A stretch of 64,000 bases of DNA from Whitmania pigra (GCA_021613335.1 JAJTWR010000120.1:1-64000), one strand, 5' to 3'. Shown: positions 1 to 19,283, numbered from the stretch's first letter. The notes: generated from the sequence alone by a model not told the origin. A program made the numbers and translations.

Positions 1-36
1 CTATTAGGAAAAACATACTAATTGCATTTTATTTAG

Positions 37-3000
37 ATATGACACGGGAATTTTGAATGGATTGGCATGGCCAGAGACTGCATGTACTGATTACGGAGTT
101 TCTGTGACAAGAGAATTGGGATTTTTCGATACCTATCATTCGGCTTCTCATGAAATTGGACATAAGTAACAAAATTAAATTTTCGATCTTAATGTTATAT
201 AAGCTTTCACGTTAGCTTTCAGTTGCATGGCAATATCCAATATTGAATAACTTTTGCAGTCTCGGATCTCATCACGATAATGCAAGCGATTGTCCTTACG
301 ATAGCCAGTACATAATGGCAGCAGGGACTGAATTCATTACTGACAAAAATTTTGATAATCGTCATACCTTTTCCCCGTGTTCGCTTCGATATTTTGAAAA
401 ACATATCCAGAAAATTAATAGGTTAGTGAAACAAAGTTGATATATCACAACAAATAGTGATGATGCATTTTAACCTTTTTAAAAGTGAAAATTGGAACTG
501 TCTGGTGATTCAAAGTGCAAAACAATACATTAAACTGGATCAGTTGACGAAAGTTCCTCTTGGTACTCAATTCAATATTGACAGACAATGTCAAATCTTC
601 CAAGGACCAAATTCCTTCTTTTGCGCGGTAAAACCTAGCATTGATTTTATTTTTAGAATCATAAGTATCACCACGCATCAGGTCATCACTGTCAGTGGCA
701 TAGCCAGGTTTTAACACCACAGGCTGCGAGCACTTACAAAAGTCCCCACCTATAAAAATAAATTTAAAAAATTAAATTATGATTAACCGTATTTATTTGT
801 TGTATATATTTTAAATGGAAACATAACTGAATACTGAAAAGGTGGCAAACAAATTTTTAGTAATTAGTAATTTTATATATGCATAAGTCATAACAGTATA
901 ACGCTTAAATTAACAATAGCCTTTTTCGTCTTGGCTTCCGTCACCTTCTGTAACTTCCTAACGGAATCTTCCTTTTCCAAATTCTATGTGACTTACAGTC
1001 AGTAGTAATATCACATTTTTCAACCAACTGAGTTGCTTCATCCTCAATTTGTTGAAACTCGTATTCAAATTCATTAAATGTTTTTAATATCATTTTCAAG
1101 TTTTTGAATCAAATGAGGAGCTTCTACCAAATCAATATTACTTTTTTGAAAAGATGTGGATAAGTTGAAAGCCTTCTCTAGCACTTTTTTCAGAATAGTA
1201 GAAGAACTAAGAATTAAAACATTTTAAGTGCTACAGGAATACCCGTGCCTCAACCAACTGTTTAGCAATGGAGTTTTTTTATTTCACCATCCACAATTCT
1301 TTGCAGAGCTTCAACTAGTGCAAGTAGTAAGTTTTGAAAAACTGCATCTACTACTGATTTCCTGGATGTCCCTCTGGTATTGCATGGTCTTTTTAGAGTC
1401 AATGCAAACGATTTCATACATTTGTATTTAGCCGATTTTTTGAGTGCCTTATGTATCCGAATAGGATGTGAAGGTACTTTTTAATCGATCCACCATCTAT
1501 ACAGGGCTCCTATCTGAGGGCGCTCCCTGACGGCGCGAGCTTGGTTGCAAACACGACACGTAACGACAGTTGCGTTCACCGCCGTTCGCGGGTAAAGAGT
1601 GCCTTGGGAGAAATCTTCTTGTTTGTAGACCTGCTATTTTACCGTACATCGCACTAGCTTCATCATATGACTTACCATAACAAATTCATCGACAAACATT
1701 TTGTTTTACCGGGAACGTTATTTAAGATTTTTCCAGGGGGCAAACCTTCGCACAAATTGAGATGACCTTTTTTCATCTAGTCTAAAGTGAAAGAAGGTAT
1801 TGCCCCCTTGCTCCCCCCAAATGATGTTCATGTTTTACTGCTAAAAGAAAAACGTTGTAAAAAGCTTCAGCCCTTGATCAAGATAATTTTATGAATTTTA
1901 TAAATCGTTCCATTGCAGAGCCGTTTTCTATTACATATCTCAAAAATATAGAAAATCGATCAATTCTGCTATTATCACCAATAGAGTCAACTTATCACTA
2001 CAAAGCACTTAGGCACTTTGATATCATCAAGAATTTTTGATAGAATCTCTGGTGATAAGAATTGTATCAAATCATTTTGTGTGCCTGAACTGAGCATGTT
2101 GCATTTCGATCACCCATTAATAATTCTAATAATTTATCACTTTTAACCAAACGTTTAATAAGTTTCAAGAATTTGACTTTATTTGTTTATTGGCAAATCT
2201 AAATCATGATTCTTGCTATGACCACGGAGTGCCAATATCTATTTTCTCAAAAACTGCACGGCATCGATGATACGTTTTAGGATCATCCTCTCTTTTTTCT
2301 GTGCTGTTAAAAGATCCGACAAGACAGTTCTATCATTAAAAAACGGAATTTTGTAAGAAAAAGTTCAATTAGTAAATCAATTTGTATTTTGTAACATGAT
2401 AAAGATGTAATTAAATATAATATATTGTTAATCCTGAAAAGGCCCCATTTGTTTGGAAAATGATCGTAGGGGAGCGGCCGCTCCCTCTGCTACCCCTCCA
2501 GTTAAGCCTCTGATCAATGTATATTTCGATCGTATTTATTCCTAATATAAATTATTTAATTAATAAATGCTCTTTTAAAAAAGGATATTGCTGGTGATAT
2601 CTCTATTATTAAAGTTGGAATCACGTAACACCGTAACACTTACAATCTTATGCCATTTATAAAATTTGCTAGTACATAGTTATAAATTACCTCAATTTTT
2701 TTTCAATTAACAACCAATCTTTTCTGAGACCAACTGAAAATAGATCAAACATCACTAAAAATGTGCGAAACAGGGCTAAACATTAAGTTTGAAATCTGGC
2801 TTAGGCAATGCAAAGATACATTTTTAAATTTAAAATGTTCTTATTGACAATTTTCAGAGCCATTTTGGGCATGCTTTTATTAAGGTTTCACAGGTTCTTC
2901 ATTTAACACTGCAAATTAGGGTCAGATTGTATTGCGGAAAAATCCTTTTTTTTGAACAAATGTCCATAGACACAGTTTTCGCCTTTATTAATGTGTCCAT

Positions 3001-5555
3001 ATATGAAGTTTTTGCTGTAAATAAAATTAATAAATACTTTCAGGGTGGTAGTGACGACTTCAAAACTATGTGCAGACAAATCTCTTGCTGGAACGATGTG
3101 GAGAAAATTTGTCAAAGATATCCTAAGTCAGCTCCAGCGGATGGAACTCCATGTGAAAGTGGAAAATCGTGTCAAAATGAAACTTGCTTACCTGACCCCA
3201 AGGTTCGCTCTGGACAAGGTGAATCTTATTGAAATTATTTTATTTTTTAAATTTAAAATAAATATGCTTAGGTAGAAATTATTAGAGTGATTCAAAATAG
3301 GAATTATACAAGGTAGTAATAATAGTTACATAAATTAATAAAATATAATAATAATTAGTGCCCGAACGACATGGCCTTTTATCGATATCCCGGTACCGAT
3401 AGTTTATTATTATTTTCTCTACATGTTAGATTATAAAATTCAAATCAAATAACTCGTATCAAAGTATTCATGAGGTCATACTCTATTAATTTTATTACAA
3501 AACTTAATAACTAAAACGTTTCGCAATACTGTCAACATAGTTGTTGAGTTAACAGAGGGTTATGGTGTGAATAAATTATTACACCTTATTGTACATTTTT
3601 TCTTATGTCTTTCTCTTTTTCGTAAAAATTTATTTTATTCTATGATTCTATTTTTATTCTAGTGATTTAATTGCTTTATATTTTTAGTTTATTAGTACAA
3701 ATAACCTTAGTTTATTATAACAAATAAGGCCTTCGTCTTTCTTGGCTAGACAACCTAATCTTAGTTATGGTGTGAATAAATTATTACACCTTATTGTACA
3801 TTTTTTCTTATGTCTTTCTCTTTTTCGTAAAAATTTATTTTATTCTATGGTTCTATTTTTATTCTAGTGATTTAATTGCTTTATATTTTTAGTTTATTAG
3901 TACAAATAACCTTAGTTTATTATAACAAATAAGGCCTTCGTCTTTCTTGGCTAGACAACCTAATCTTAGTGAGGAATGAGTCAATCGACCCATCAACGAT
4001 GTGCCTTGCGCCTTTCTCAATGGAGAAGATATCCGTTCTGTACACCTTCGATTCCAGATCCTTTCTTCTTTGAACTGAGTACAATATGATAACATAATAT
4101 AACATAACATAGTTTTATAATATAACAGAAATATTATTGATTTATAGTAAAAAGACTAAAAATGACCTCGGGAATGATTAATAAATTATTAAGACGAATA
4201 TTCGCTTGAAAATAATATATGAAAAAATTGCATAACGTACATAAAAACATTTTTACATAACTTTGTTGTCGAATTTGTTTCATAATGTTTAATTCATATT
4301 TGTTAGAAAACTGTTTTTATGGTGACTGGAAAGGAAAGATACAAGACGACAATGGTCAAGACATAACTTGCGAAGACGTGAAAAAGGACAGAAATTATCT
4401 GTGTTACATGCCTGACATTGCTTTGTCATGCTGTGAAAGTTGTAGTAAAATTTACCAACCAGAAAAGAATGGTAAGACTTTCATTCAGCCTTTACATCTT
4501 GTGAAAAAACTTTCTGTAATAACATTTTAAAGATTTTAGCATTTTCAGCTGAGTTGATCAATATGTTACCATATCTTTTGTAGATTTGTTTATTTTATCG
4601 ATTATCATCTGTTTTGTTTGGAGTTTTATAAGTTCTAAAAATGTTTTGAGGTTCTAATATCTGTTAAAATCATACTTATGTCCATTACACGACTTCAACA
4701 ACTTTAAAACTGATTTTCAAAACATAAATAAAGTAATGTATATACAGGTTGTGAATATGGAGATAAGGTTGGTGGCTGCAGAAAGTCAGAGTGTACATAC
4801 AACAAAGTGACGTCATGTTGCAAAACTTGTGAAACAAACGTCTCTGATACCTGCCAGTTTGGTGATAAAGCTTCCTGGTGTTCTTCGTTGAAACGTTTTG
4901 AATGCTACGCCAGTGAAGATATTTGTTGCAAGACTTGTGGAAAATGGGTGGATAAAAAAAAGGAAGGTATCTCATAAACTTTGACTAAATGTTTTATAAT
5001 TGTAACATTTTGTTCTGTTTTATCTTTGTTGTTAATTTGGAAAGAAAGAACTTCATCTGAATTTCATGGGAAATAAAATGTTTCAGATTGTCGCTATGGA
5101 GACAGTCAAGGTTCTTGTGAAAACAAAATAAAGAAACTTCCTCTGCTTTGCAAGCAAGCTACTTACCAAAGAGATTGCTGTTCTTCATGCGAATTTATAA
5201 GTAACAACAGAATTTTTTTTTCTGCTTAGAACCATTTTAATTCATATTAATCTTTTAGAAACTTCTCCATGTCTCGATCTGGATCCTGCTTATTGCCCAA
5301 CTATTAAAAGTTTCCAATGTTATCAAAAAGATATTCAAGAAACCTGCTGTGAAAAATGCCAAAATTTCAAATTAAAGGATGCGCCACAAGGTTACATTAG
5401 TTGATCTGATTTTAATATTTACTATATCTCTATAATTTCTTAATAATTTATAAATATGATCAGGTTGCGAATATGGCGACAAAACATCTGGTTGCACTAC
5501 TTCGCTTTGCCGTCCGAACAAAGAACAATGTTGCTACACCTGCCATAAAAATTAA
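37..5555 (+). CDS. ADAMTS-like secreted metalloprotease, copy 1 (5' end outside window)
   Basis: Zinc endopeptidase of the reprolysin/ADAMTS type, expected to be secreted and to cut extracellular matrix proteins. Inferred exons: 37-165, 260-421, 486-627, 3044-3218, 4307-4471, 4748-4966, 5087-5200, 5259-5390, 5464-5555; all phases join. Joining the first two exons gives the zinc site HEIGHNLGSHHD (three His, catalytic Glu, ADAM-type Asp), followed by the Met-turn YIMA. The next exons form an ADAMTS-type disintegrin-like/cysteine-rich module (ADGTPCESGKSC). The rest is six modules with six cysteines each, pattern C-x-[YF]-G-D ... C ... C ... CC-x2-C, which resembles the PLAC domain. No thrombospondin type-1 repeat is visible. 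The signal peptide, prodomain and start of the catalytic domain lie upstream of the window. Intron 3 (628-3043) carries an hAT relic. The family call is strong; the substrate is unknown. Confidence 0.85.
693..2512 (-). mobile_element. Decayed hAT transposon (ZMYM1/DUF4371-like) inside intron 3 of protease copy 1
   Basis: The left end reads CAGTGGCATAGCCAGG and the reverse complement of the right end reads CAGAGGCTTAACTGG, as in hAT terminal repeats. The flanks are ATCACTGT (685-692) and ATCAATGT (2513-2520), an 8 bp target-site duplication with one mismatch. On the minus strand around 2080-1880, broken frames give QNDLIQFLSPEILSKILDD and FLRYVIENGSAMERFIKF, typical of the DUF4371 part of hAT transposases. 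Around 1390-930 a fragment resembles the next part of the protein. Stops and frameshifts are many, so it is dead. A CR1-like LINE tail is nested at 1421-1545. Confidence 0.7.
1421..1545 (-). repeat. LINE 3' end (CR1-like), minus copy
   Basis: The reverse complement of this stretch matches 15278-15390 closely, including GAGTGCCTTATGTAT, GGATGTGAAGG and GGGCGCTCCCTG on this strand. The plus copy runs into an (ATT)n tract, which identifies this as the 3' end of a CR1-like non-LTR element. It is nested in the hAT relic. Confidence 0.6.
3559..3969. repeat. 205 bp direct tandem duplication
   Basis: The block 3559-3763 is repeated immediately at 3764-3968 with about one visible mismatch (atgattc versus atggttc). 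Each unit begins with an imperfect palindrome, ggtgtgaataaattattacacc minus its outer bases. It lies in intron 4 of protease copy 1. The near identity points to a recent duplication. Confidence 0.85.
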
Positions 5556-5579
5556 TTTTCAATTTGACGAGAAATTTGG

Positions 5580-5618
5580 AATAAAATAGTTCCAACTGTG
5601 TTACCAAATTGAAATAAA
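5580..5618 (+). other. Poly(A) signals of protease copy 1
   Basis: Two AATAAA hexamers at 5580-5585 and 5613-5618 lie 25-60 bases after the stop codon at 5553-5555. They are well placed for 3' end formation of the first protease gene. Confidence 0.55.
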
Positions 5619-5675
5619 ATTTTAGATCGATATTTTATTCGTCGATACAAATAATAGCCAGATGGGTAGATAGGT

Positions 5676-5800
5676 AGATATGTTAATGTCCGTTGAAGAT
5701 CGAGATTATTTGGACGGAGCAGAAAGTTTGAAGTTTTTGCTCAGTTTGAAAGCCTTTCCAGGTTTTACTGCAACACCGAGTCAATGCGTCAGATTTGCCA
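5676..5800 (+). repeat. Dispersed repeat, copy A
   Basis: GAGATTATTTGGACGGAGCA and the following ttgctcagtttgaaagcc ... ccgagtcaa block recur with modest divergence at 47850-47930. The 5' side (gttaatgtccgttgaa) also resembles the start of stretches at 17208-17272 and 41241-41310. The class is unknown; no coding potential is visible. Confidence 0.5.
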
Positions 5801-6420
5801 GGACCAGTCGATGCACCTTTATACCTCCTTTATAAAAAAAAACTAATATCCAGATATTAACAAAAAATTGATTTTCCAAGGTCATTAATCCGCTATAATT
5901 AAAACTGGTATTCATTTCATCAATACCGAAACCCTTAACAGTTGAAATCTAATATTTTTAAATTTACATGTGTACATACACTCAGATCAATATAGATGAA
6001 AAGTACCCTTCTTTTTGACGTCGTTAAGGCTTTCGCTTTAGCGCGGCTCCCCTAGGAGTTCCTAGCCGCTTGCATGAGTTTCTATAACTAATACTAGCAT
6101 GTACTAGGTGTAGTTGTAGTTTATTTACGTAGCACCACAAACCGTAAGGCGCTTTTTATCAACCATTTAAAGTGGTTATAACACAGATCCAGGTCTTCTT
6201 AAAAACTATAATTAAATGTTATGTTATTTAATATTGCTCTTTTAAAAAATTATAGTTAAGTGTACTTAAACATTGTTTTCTATATAGAAGAATCAGTTCA
6301 TCTTAACCTTTTATTCTTTTAGCTTTCAGACTTAATGAGATATAATAAAAGTAAAGTTTATTAAATAGAATAATACAAATACAAATGTTGCATTCACATA
6401 TTATATATTACACCACAACC

Positions 6421-6775
6421 TAACTGAGTGCAGCCAACATGGTTTTATTCCAGCTCGATCAACCACTAATAACATCCTCGAATGCACCCAACAACTACGG
6501 ACTGATACCATATAGAACAAGCAAAGTTTAGATAACATCATTTTCGTAAGGCTTTCGACTCTGTCTCGCACGTTCAACTAATGAACAATTAATATATTAA
6601 TATATATACCTATGGTTTTAGTGATAATATGAAAGGTTGGTTTATGGATTTTATCAAATTGGGGTCACAAAGAGTCAACATTAATGGCTTTATCTCTGAT
6701 GAAGTTTCTGTCACAAGTGGAGTCCCTCAGGGCAGTGTTCTAGGGCCAACTTTATTTCTACTCTTTATGATTTAA
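6421..6775 (+). pseudogene. LINE reverse transcriptase fragment (CR1/Jockey-like)
   Basis: Broken plus-strand frames give QHGFIPARSTTNNILEC, then RKAFDSVSH, then SGVPQGSVLGPTLFLLF. These are the fingers motif, the first catalytic aspartate motif and the PQG motif of non-LTR reverse transcriptases, in the right order. There are a stop and frameshifts between blocks, and the fragment ends before the YADD box. It is a dead fragment. Confidence 0.75.
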
Positions 6776-6869
6776 TGTATATCCAACTTTTTGTTTGGGT
6801 CTTCATCAGAGTTGAATGAAATTTGACTTTGACATATTCTAGGTTTGTTAAACTCAGTGCAGACTTCAT

Positions 6870-7250
6870 CGATGACAAAAAGTGGATGATTTTTGTAATT
6901 GCTAGGCAGCAAATCCTAATTGAATTCACCTTTGGAAAAAGAAATGCTATATCACTCTTGCAAGAATATATAGATTGTATTCACCATGATGATTTTACAT
7001 AATGGCACCGATTTTACCGATGGCACTCACAAAATGGAATACTCAAATCCACAACATACTCATTCATACCACCACTTTTTACATGGAATTTGTCATTTTG
7101 GTACTGCCTTAACTCCAACACTGCCTTGTCTTTTTCATTTTTCAAATGTTTGAAGAGATTGGGAGGTCAGTGTAGAAGTGATGATGGGATGTAGCTGGAG
7201 TCTCTCCATAATGAGCATTGTCATATTTTTGCTTAAATATCTGTTCATAA
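6870..7250 (-). pseudogene. Possible SWIM zinc-finger (MULE-type) transposase relic
   Basis: The minus strand gives YVVDLSIPFCECH followed by a damaged CH pair, then LLPSNYKNHPLFVIDE. The order (beta strand, CxCx, CxH, then LPxxYxxxPLFxxDE) is that seen after SWIM fingers in MULE-related transposases. The frame is broken by stops. The call rests on short motifs only. Confidence 0.35.
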
Positions 7251-7714
7251 TAGAATAAATTTGGACATATTTATTTGCAAATGCATTTTAAAACTCATTA
7301 ACCTCCTCCACTGATCAGGTAGAAAACTTTCTAATATAGTTGTCAGGATGGACTTGGAGGACCATCTCTTTCATTTTTGGTTTCACTCGCTTATCTAATT
7401 GGGCCCTCATTCTAAAAGCCTGTACCAATTATTCAATTAAAAGGAACTTCGCTCTCTTTCTATCCTGTTTCTCCAGAAATTCACTCGTTTACGCGAGTTT
7501 TCTGTTCTCGGTGCGCTGCTGTCGCCCACGAGAAATATTTATTTATTTTCAAAATTGGTTAAAGGGCCTCTAACAAGATCAATAAGCAACTCTCAAGCGA
7601 ATCAAGAAAACAAAGGCAAGAGACAAAAAAATAGCCAAAAAACAAAAATTATCATGTATTCAGTTTCTAACAGTCAAAAATCATCGTCCTTGGATGTTTT
7701 CATGGCAGTTCTCT

Positions 7715-7924
7715 CTAGGCGACATGTCTGTTTTTTTTTGCCTCGCTGCAATCATCGAACCACAGATCTGAACGACAAAGGCGCATTGTTGCCGGTCTTT
7801 GAGGTAGCAATTTATCAAGAATAGATCTCAGCTTAGTTTCGTATATAATAGCAGCCCCGTCGATATCGCTAACATCGTAAGTCACAAGCTGGAAGATGTT
7901 GAGAGCCTCGAGGAAGTCGTTCAA
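7715..7924 (-). pseudogene. LINE fragment, endonuclease-to-RT linker
   Basis: The minus frame reads YETKLRSILDKLLPQRPATM, followed by RSDLWFDDCSEAKKNRH. This matches the linker of CR1/Jockey-type LINEs (a Y...L...LDK.AP core followed by a PW...D.R..K..R segment). It has the opposite orientation to the RT fragment at 6421-6775, so it is probably a separate insertion. Confidence 0.5.
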
Positions 7925-10886
7925 GTTGAAATTTCTTCAGGGTCGTTGCAAGTGAGTTTTATAAATGGGAGGGGCTGAATGAAGCCGAGGTCGGAAAAGA
8001 CACCAATCAAGGCAAAAATATATGAATTGTCAACTTTTATAACGACATAACGAAGACAATTTTAACAAAACTTTAGAAAAATTTAGCTAAATGGCATGAA
8101 TCCAGAGTCCAAACAAAGGGGAAACTACAGAATTATCAGGAAGATGTTGAGCTTCTCTTTTCTACCGGATTCTGAGATCACCACTGCCTTCGAGCATATT
8201 TCCGCACGGAGCAGGGACAATGTCGGCCAATCCTTAAATACATGAAGGAGCAATGGATCAGTAGCACACGTTTTCACCTGTTTCGTGGTCATGCTTCAGG
8301 AAATATGCGAGAATTAACAACGATTGCGAGAGTTGGCACAGTCCCCTCAAGAGACAGAACCATCCGGTTTAAATTTTTACAAACTCGTTGATTTGCTGCA
8401 CAAAGAAGGTCTACCAGCCGCTCTGACATTGAGGCTGCCTAAAAAAAAATGAACAGGGTTGACAAGAAGATAATTTGCGAACACCAGCAAAAGCTACACA
8501 AAGCGTGGAAGGACTATGAAAAAGCCACTATTGATATTCACGATTTTATGAAAATATGTAGCAGATTTTATTCCAATAAATGACATTTCTCGTTATTTTT
8601 GTTTCGGGCCATTTAGATATTTATGTTTCAGGCCTTCGCTATTTTGGTTCTAACCTTCGTTACTTTCGACCGATTTTGCTCGCATACCTTTCGTTTATTG
8701 CAGTTTGGTAAATGGATAGATTGATTTGCCTTGAGATTCCTTTAGCTTTCAACCGGTAGTCAAGAATATTAATATTATAGGCGGAATACCTCAGGTAAAC
8801 ACCCCTAAATACGGGCCTTATCCGCCTCCATTATTTATTAGTATTATATCTTTGTGCTTAAAGTCACTGGGCGAATCTTCAAATCAGAAATCAAAATATA
8901 TAATATGGGTCGGATCAGATGAAATGAGTAAGCGCATCCCATCAAAGTAATTAAAAAAATTTTATTTTGATACACCAAACAGTGGTCTATATTACAGAGA
9001 AATACAAAATATTTGTTGGATATGACCGACATTTTATAAAGTATTGCCATTTTTATATGGTCACCCCACTTTTCGAATTTTGAATTCTTCGAAATTAATG
9101 TTTCGTAACTAAGGTTGTAACTGAGATAGAGCAATGATATTTAGGAGATTGGTTGCCTATTTAACGAGGGCTTAAAATGAGCAATTAGGTGCGTCGTGTG
9201 AGTATTTTATAAAATCATTTTTGTACAACTAGTAAAAATACGTTAATTTAGGAAAAAATGATCAGCGGTTCATAACAACAATGTTACAGGACATCGCCTG
9301 GATCTCAGTATCTCATAAAACAGCCACTTTGCCGCAAAAGACCGGTTACGTCTGCTCTTGTTGATGTTGCTATAGCAAAACGTTAATAATGAATAAAGTG
9401 AATAATAGAAAAGTGCTTAATGCCTATAAGAACTATTCCACTGGAGCGCACTAATTTCCTGTACAAACAGTTTGATTTTGAAGCTCCACTTTCTTGTCTG
9501 AATCACTCAGCTGCTGCTGCTGCTATTACTACTACTATTAATGCTAAGGCTTGTTTAATGCCTCTTTAAGACGGCATAAAAAAATAGATAGAACAACAAA
9601 TCTCTGTCTTTTTCTTCTCTTATTACTAAGAGACATGTACATTTACATGTCGACCCTGGAGCGTGGTTGAGTCGAACTCCTGTTTAACCATTGATGAATA
9701 AAATGTAGAACGAATACATGGTTTCAAATGTACTCGATGTTGATGTTATAATTTTTAGAATCGAAAATATCAAATATCGATATGTTTGTTTTTCAATATT
9801 TGCACTCTAAACTCAATGAAAATTTAGTGGGCAGTTGCATCTACGCAATTTATTCCGAAACATTTTAGGATCCTCTCCACAAAACAGTATAAGCCTCGGC
9901 TGCTCAACTCTACGATCTTCTCCTTCTTCTTTAAATATCCTAAAATCTTAGCTTCCCTCGGAATTTGGTGAATTTAATCATTACTGGCTCAGGTTGAATT
10001 CACTTTCTTGGATTCAACTCCAATCTCAATGGTAGATAGAATCAATATCGGTTGATTGGGTGGGTTGAACCACGCAATGAGAAAACACTAAAACAAATAC
10101 CTTAAAATCTTTAAAAGCCAGTCTCCCAAATGGAAATATTTTGAAATTCAGACATGATCTTGTATCTCTTAATAGTAATCCTTTTGCTACCGATAAACAA
10201 TGCAGAAGTTGAAATCGAAAAAAGTGAGCCTGACTATTTTTTTCCATCAAAGTTTTAAAGTTTAAAATTTTGGCGGGCAAGTTGGCTCATAGAGTAACGT
10301 CCCTGCGGACGAAATTTAAAGCAAGAGTCATTATGTATTGTGATCAGGGTTGGGTTTTAAGCTCAGACCTTGGCTTTTTAACAAAATTTGACCAAATCTG
10401 GGTTTTCAGGTGTTTTGTTTGGAAATCTGAGTTTTTTTAATTTTAATTTTTTGTGGTAAAAATAATATTCAATCAGTAAGATTCCTTGGTTTATCTCTGC
10501 AATAAAGAACGCAGAAACATGTGAAAAAAGTGAAGGCCCAAGGTACAGCTTTGGATATTGGCCAGTTTTTTTAGAAATTCTAACGAGCTCTCAATTCAAG
10601 ATAAAGTAACTCATGCTGGGATTGTGTTGACGGCTTTTATGGCCAAACACAATACTACGTTGTCGCGTAAGAATTTGTTCGCAGGTGAAATCGGTCAAAA
10701 TCAAACTGACTAACAAACTCTTGTTTGAGTCGGTGAGCTCTTGGCTTTTTTGATCGGTCGATCTAGGCTTTTTTTTGCAGCAACCCAGCTGCACCGCCCG
10801 ACACTTATGTTTATGGCGCTTTATAAATAAACGTATTATTATTAAAGTAGCATTTAATCAAAATGAATATAAATCTTTCATTACAG

Positions 10887-18007
<7,121 letters not shown>

Positions 18008-18279
18008 TTATCAATTTATCTAAAGGATTTTTTTTTTAAAGATTCAGCTTTTGTTGCCAAATAAAACTTTCAGCATATCTGTCATCATCAAATCAAATAA
18101 TATACCAAAATTTAACACATCCGCGGTATTTTTAGCCGTTCAAGATGATCGATCGAATAACCATAGAACCTTCCTCACATTTTTTGTCCTTTGCTGCAAA
18201 CAAATTTAGAAGTTATTTAAGCAAACGAAAAACTCTCTAAAAGTAACATATATTTTATATATATATATATATGATATAT

Positions 18280-18318
18280 ACGGTGGTAAAATATATTCAT
18301 TTCAGCTTTTACCACCGT
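18280..18318. repeat. Perfect hairpin (12 bp arms, 15 base loop)
   Basis: ACGGTGGTAAAA at 18280-18291 is the exact reverse complement of TTTTACCACCGT at 18307-18318. A (TA)n run precedes it. It could be the footprint of a small inverted-repeat element; no function is implied. Confidence 0.7.
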
Positions 18319-18359
18319 AAAACATTAGATGACCTTTTTTTGCGTCTAGTCTAAAATCA

Positions 18360-18412
18360 TTTATTTATTATTTATTTATTTGATTATAGTACGTTGCATA
18401 AAAAAGTCTAAA
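18360..18412 (-). mobile_element. Very short 5'-truncated LINE insertion (tail only)
   Basis: The sequence tttatttatttgattatag ... ttgcata equals the 3' tail of the LINE at 19921-22458 and the one at 44090-45215. It is flanked by GTCTAGTCTAAAATCA (18344-18359) and GTCTAATCTAAAATCA (18413-18428), a 16 bp target-site duplication with one mismatch. Confidence 0.7.
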
Positions 18413-19283
18413 GTCTAATCTAAAATCAGTACAACGTTTCTTATATAAAATCGTACTGCAGACGAGAAGTGGTGTCTCTATGTGAAGCAAAGGAAAGAGT
18501 GGGTGAGTTCTGGAGAAACACCTAAGCCGAGGATCAAGAAAAACCTTCACCCGAATAATGAATGGAGTATGGTTGGATTGGGAGGATCTGATACTCTGGG
18601 AAATGCTTGGAAAAACATGTCAGTAGAGAGTTATTTTTGTGATTAAAATTCTTTGGTTTCTTTGACAATAAATATTCAAAAAACGGCGGAAGCTTATGCA
18701 AAAACCTAGATAAAAAAATAAATAGAAAAAGTAAAAATAGTAAAATTCTAACAAAAACTAAAACATTTTGTACTATAATGTGTTTTTAAGATTGATATGA
18801 TACTATCTAAGGCAAATTGTCTGAACCTAGAAACGTTTCCCTAACCTACATTCGGTGTAGACTTTTTTCTTGCTAAGTGATTTCGTGTTTTACCGGCATT
18901 CGTATTTACGTTCTCCCACTATACCGTCAGCACGACCAGAATGATGGCATATGTCCACGGCGATACGAGCACTAAATCCGGCCTCTTGCCACTTTTTATC
19001 AGCACCTGGGGGTAGTGCCTCATTCACCTTGAAGGTCGGCTGCCTTTGCAAGAATCTCTCGCCTAAGAGTTTGACATCTCTTTTTGCAGAGGTGTGCGAA
19101 GAACTCCCGCAAGAAATAAATCCTTCGCTGCTTTACGGTCGTGCGCGAAATTTGTAATTTTTTAACCGATTCGATTGTAAAAATAATTTAGAGCTTTTCT
19201 AAAACTTGAAGGTTAACGGATTATTATCAGCTAAGTGGGGCGGCAAGAACAGTTGGTAAACCACTGCCTGTACAACTTCAGCT

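Larger units (their letters stand above)
5619..10886. other. Intergenic stretch between protease copies, filled with transposon relics
   Basis: No host exon was recognised here. It contains a dispersed repeat at about 5676-5800, a LINE reverse-transcriptase fragment at 6421-6775, a possible SWIM-type transposase relic at about 6870-7250, a LINE linker fragment at 7715-7924, and an uncertain transposase-like stretch at about 8100-8560. A short CTG/ATT run lies at 9508-9541. At 10262-10320 there is a tRNA-like tract, too weak to call. A LINE-like tail, giving a TATGGCGCTTTATAAATAAA-type end, lies near 10800-10845. The missing 5' exons of protease copy 2 should be sought here. Confidence 0.5.
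18066..19280. other. Intergenic sequence after protease copy 2
   Basis: No host gene was recognised. It contains a perfect 12-base inverted repeat at 18280-18318 next to a (TA)n run, and a 53 bp LINE tail insertion at 18360-18412. The remainder, including 18940-19160, which is richer in G+C than its surroundings, shows no motif I can assign. Confidence 0.5.

Noticed and set aside
8100..8560. Transposase-like plus-strand stretch (FRTEQGQCRPILKYMKEQWI)
   Set aside because: Looks like part of a transposable-element protein, but I could not tie it to a named family or find ends.
10262..10320. tRNA gene or SINE head
   Set aside because: GGCAAGTTGGCTCATAGAG and CCCTGCGGACGAAA look tRNA-like, but no B box or closing stem could be found.
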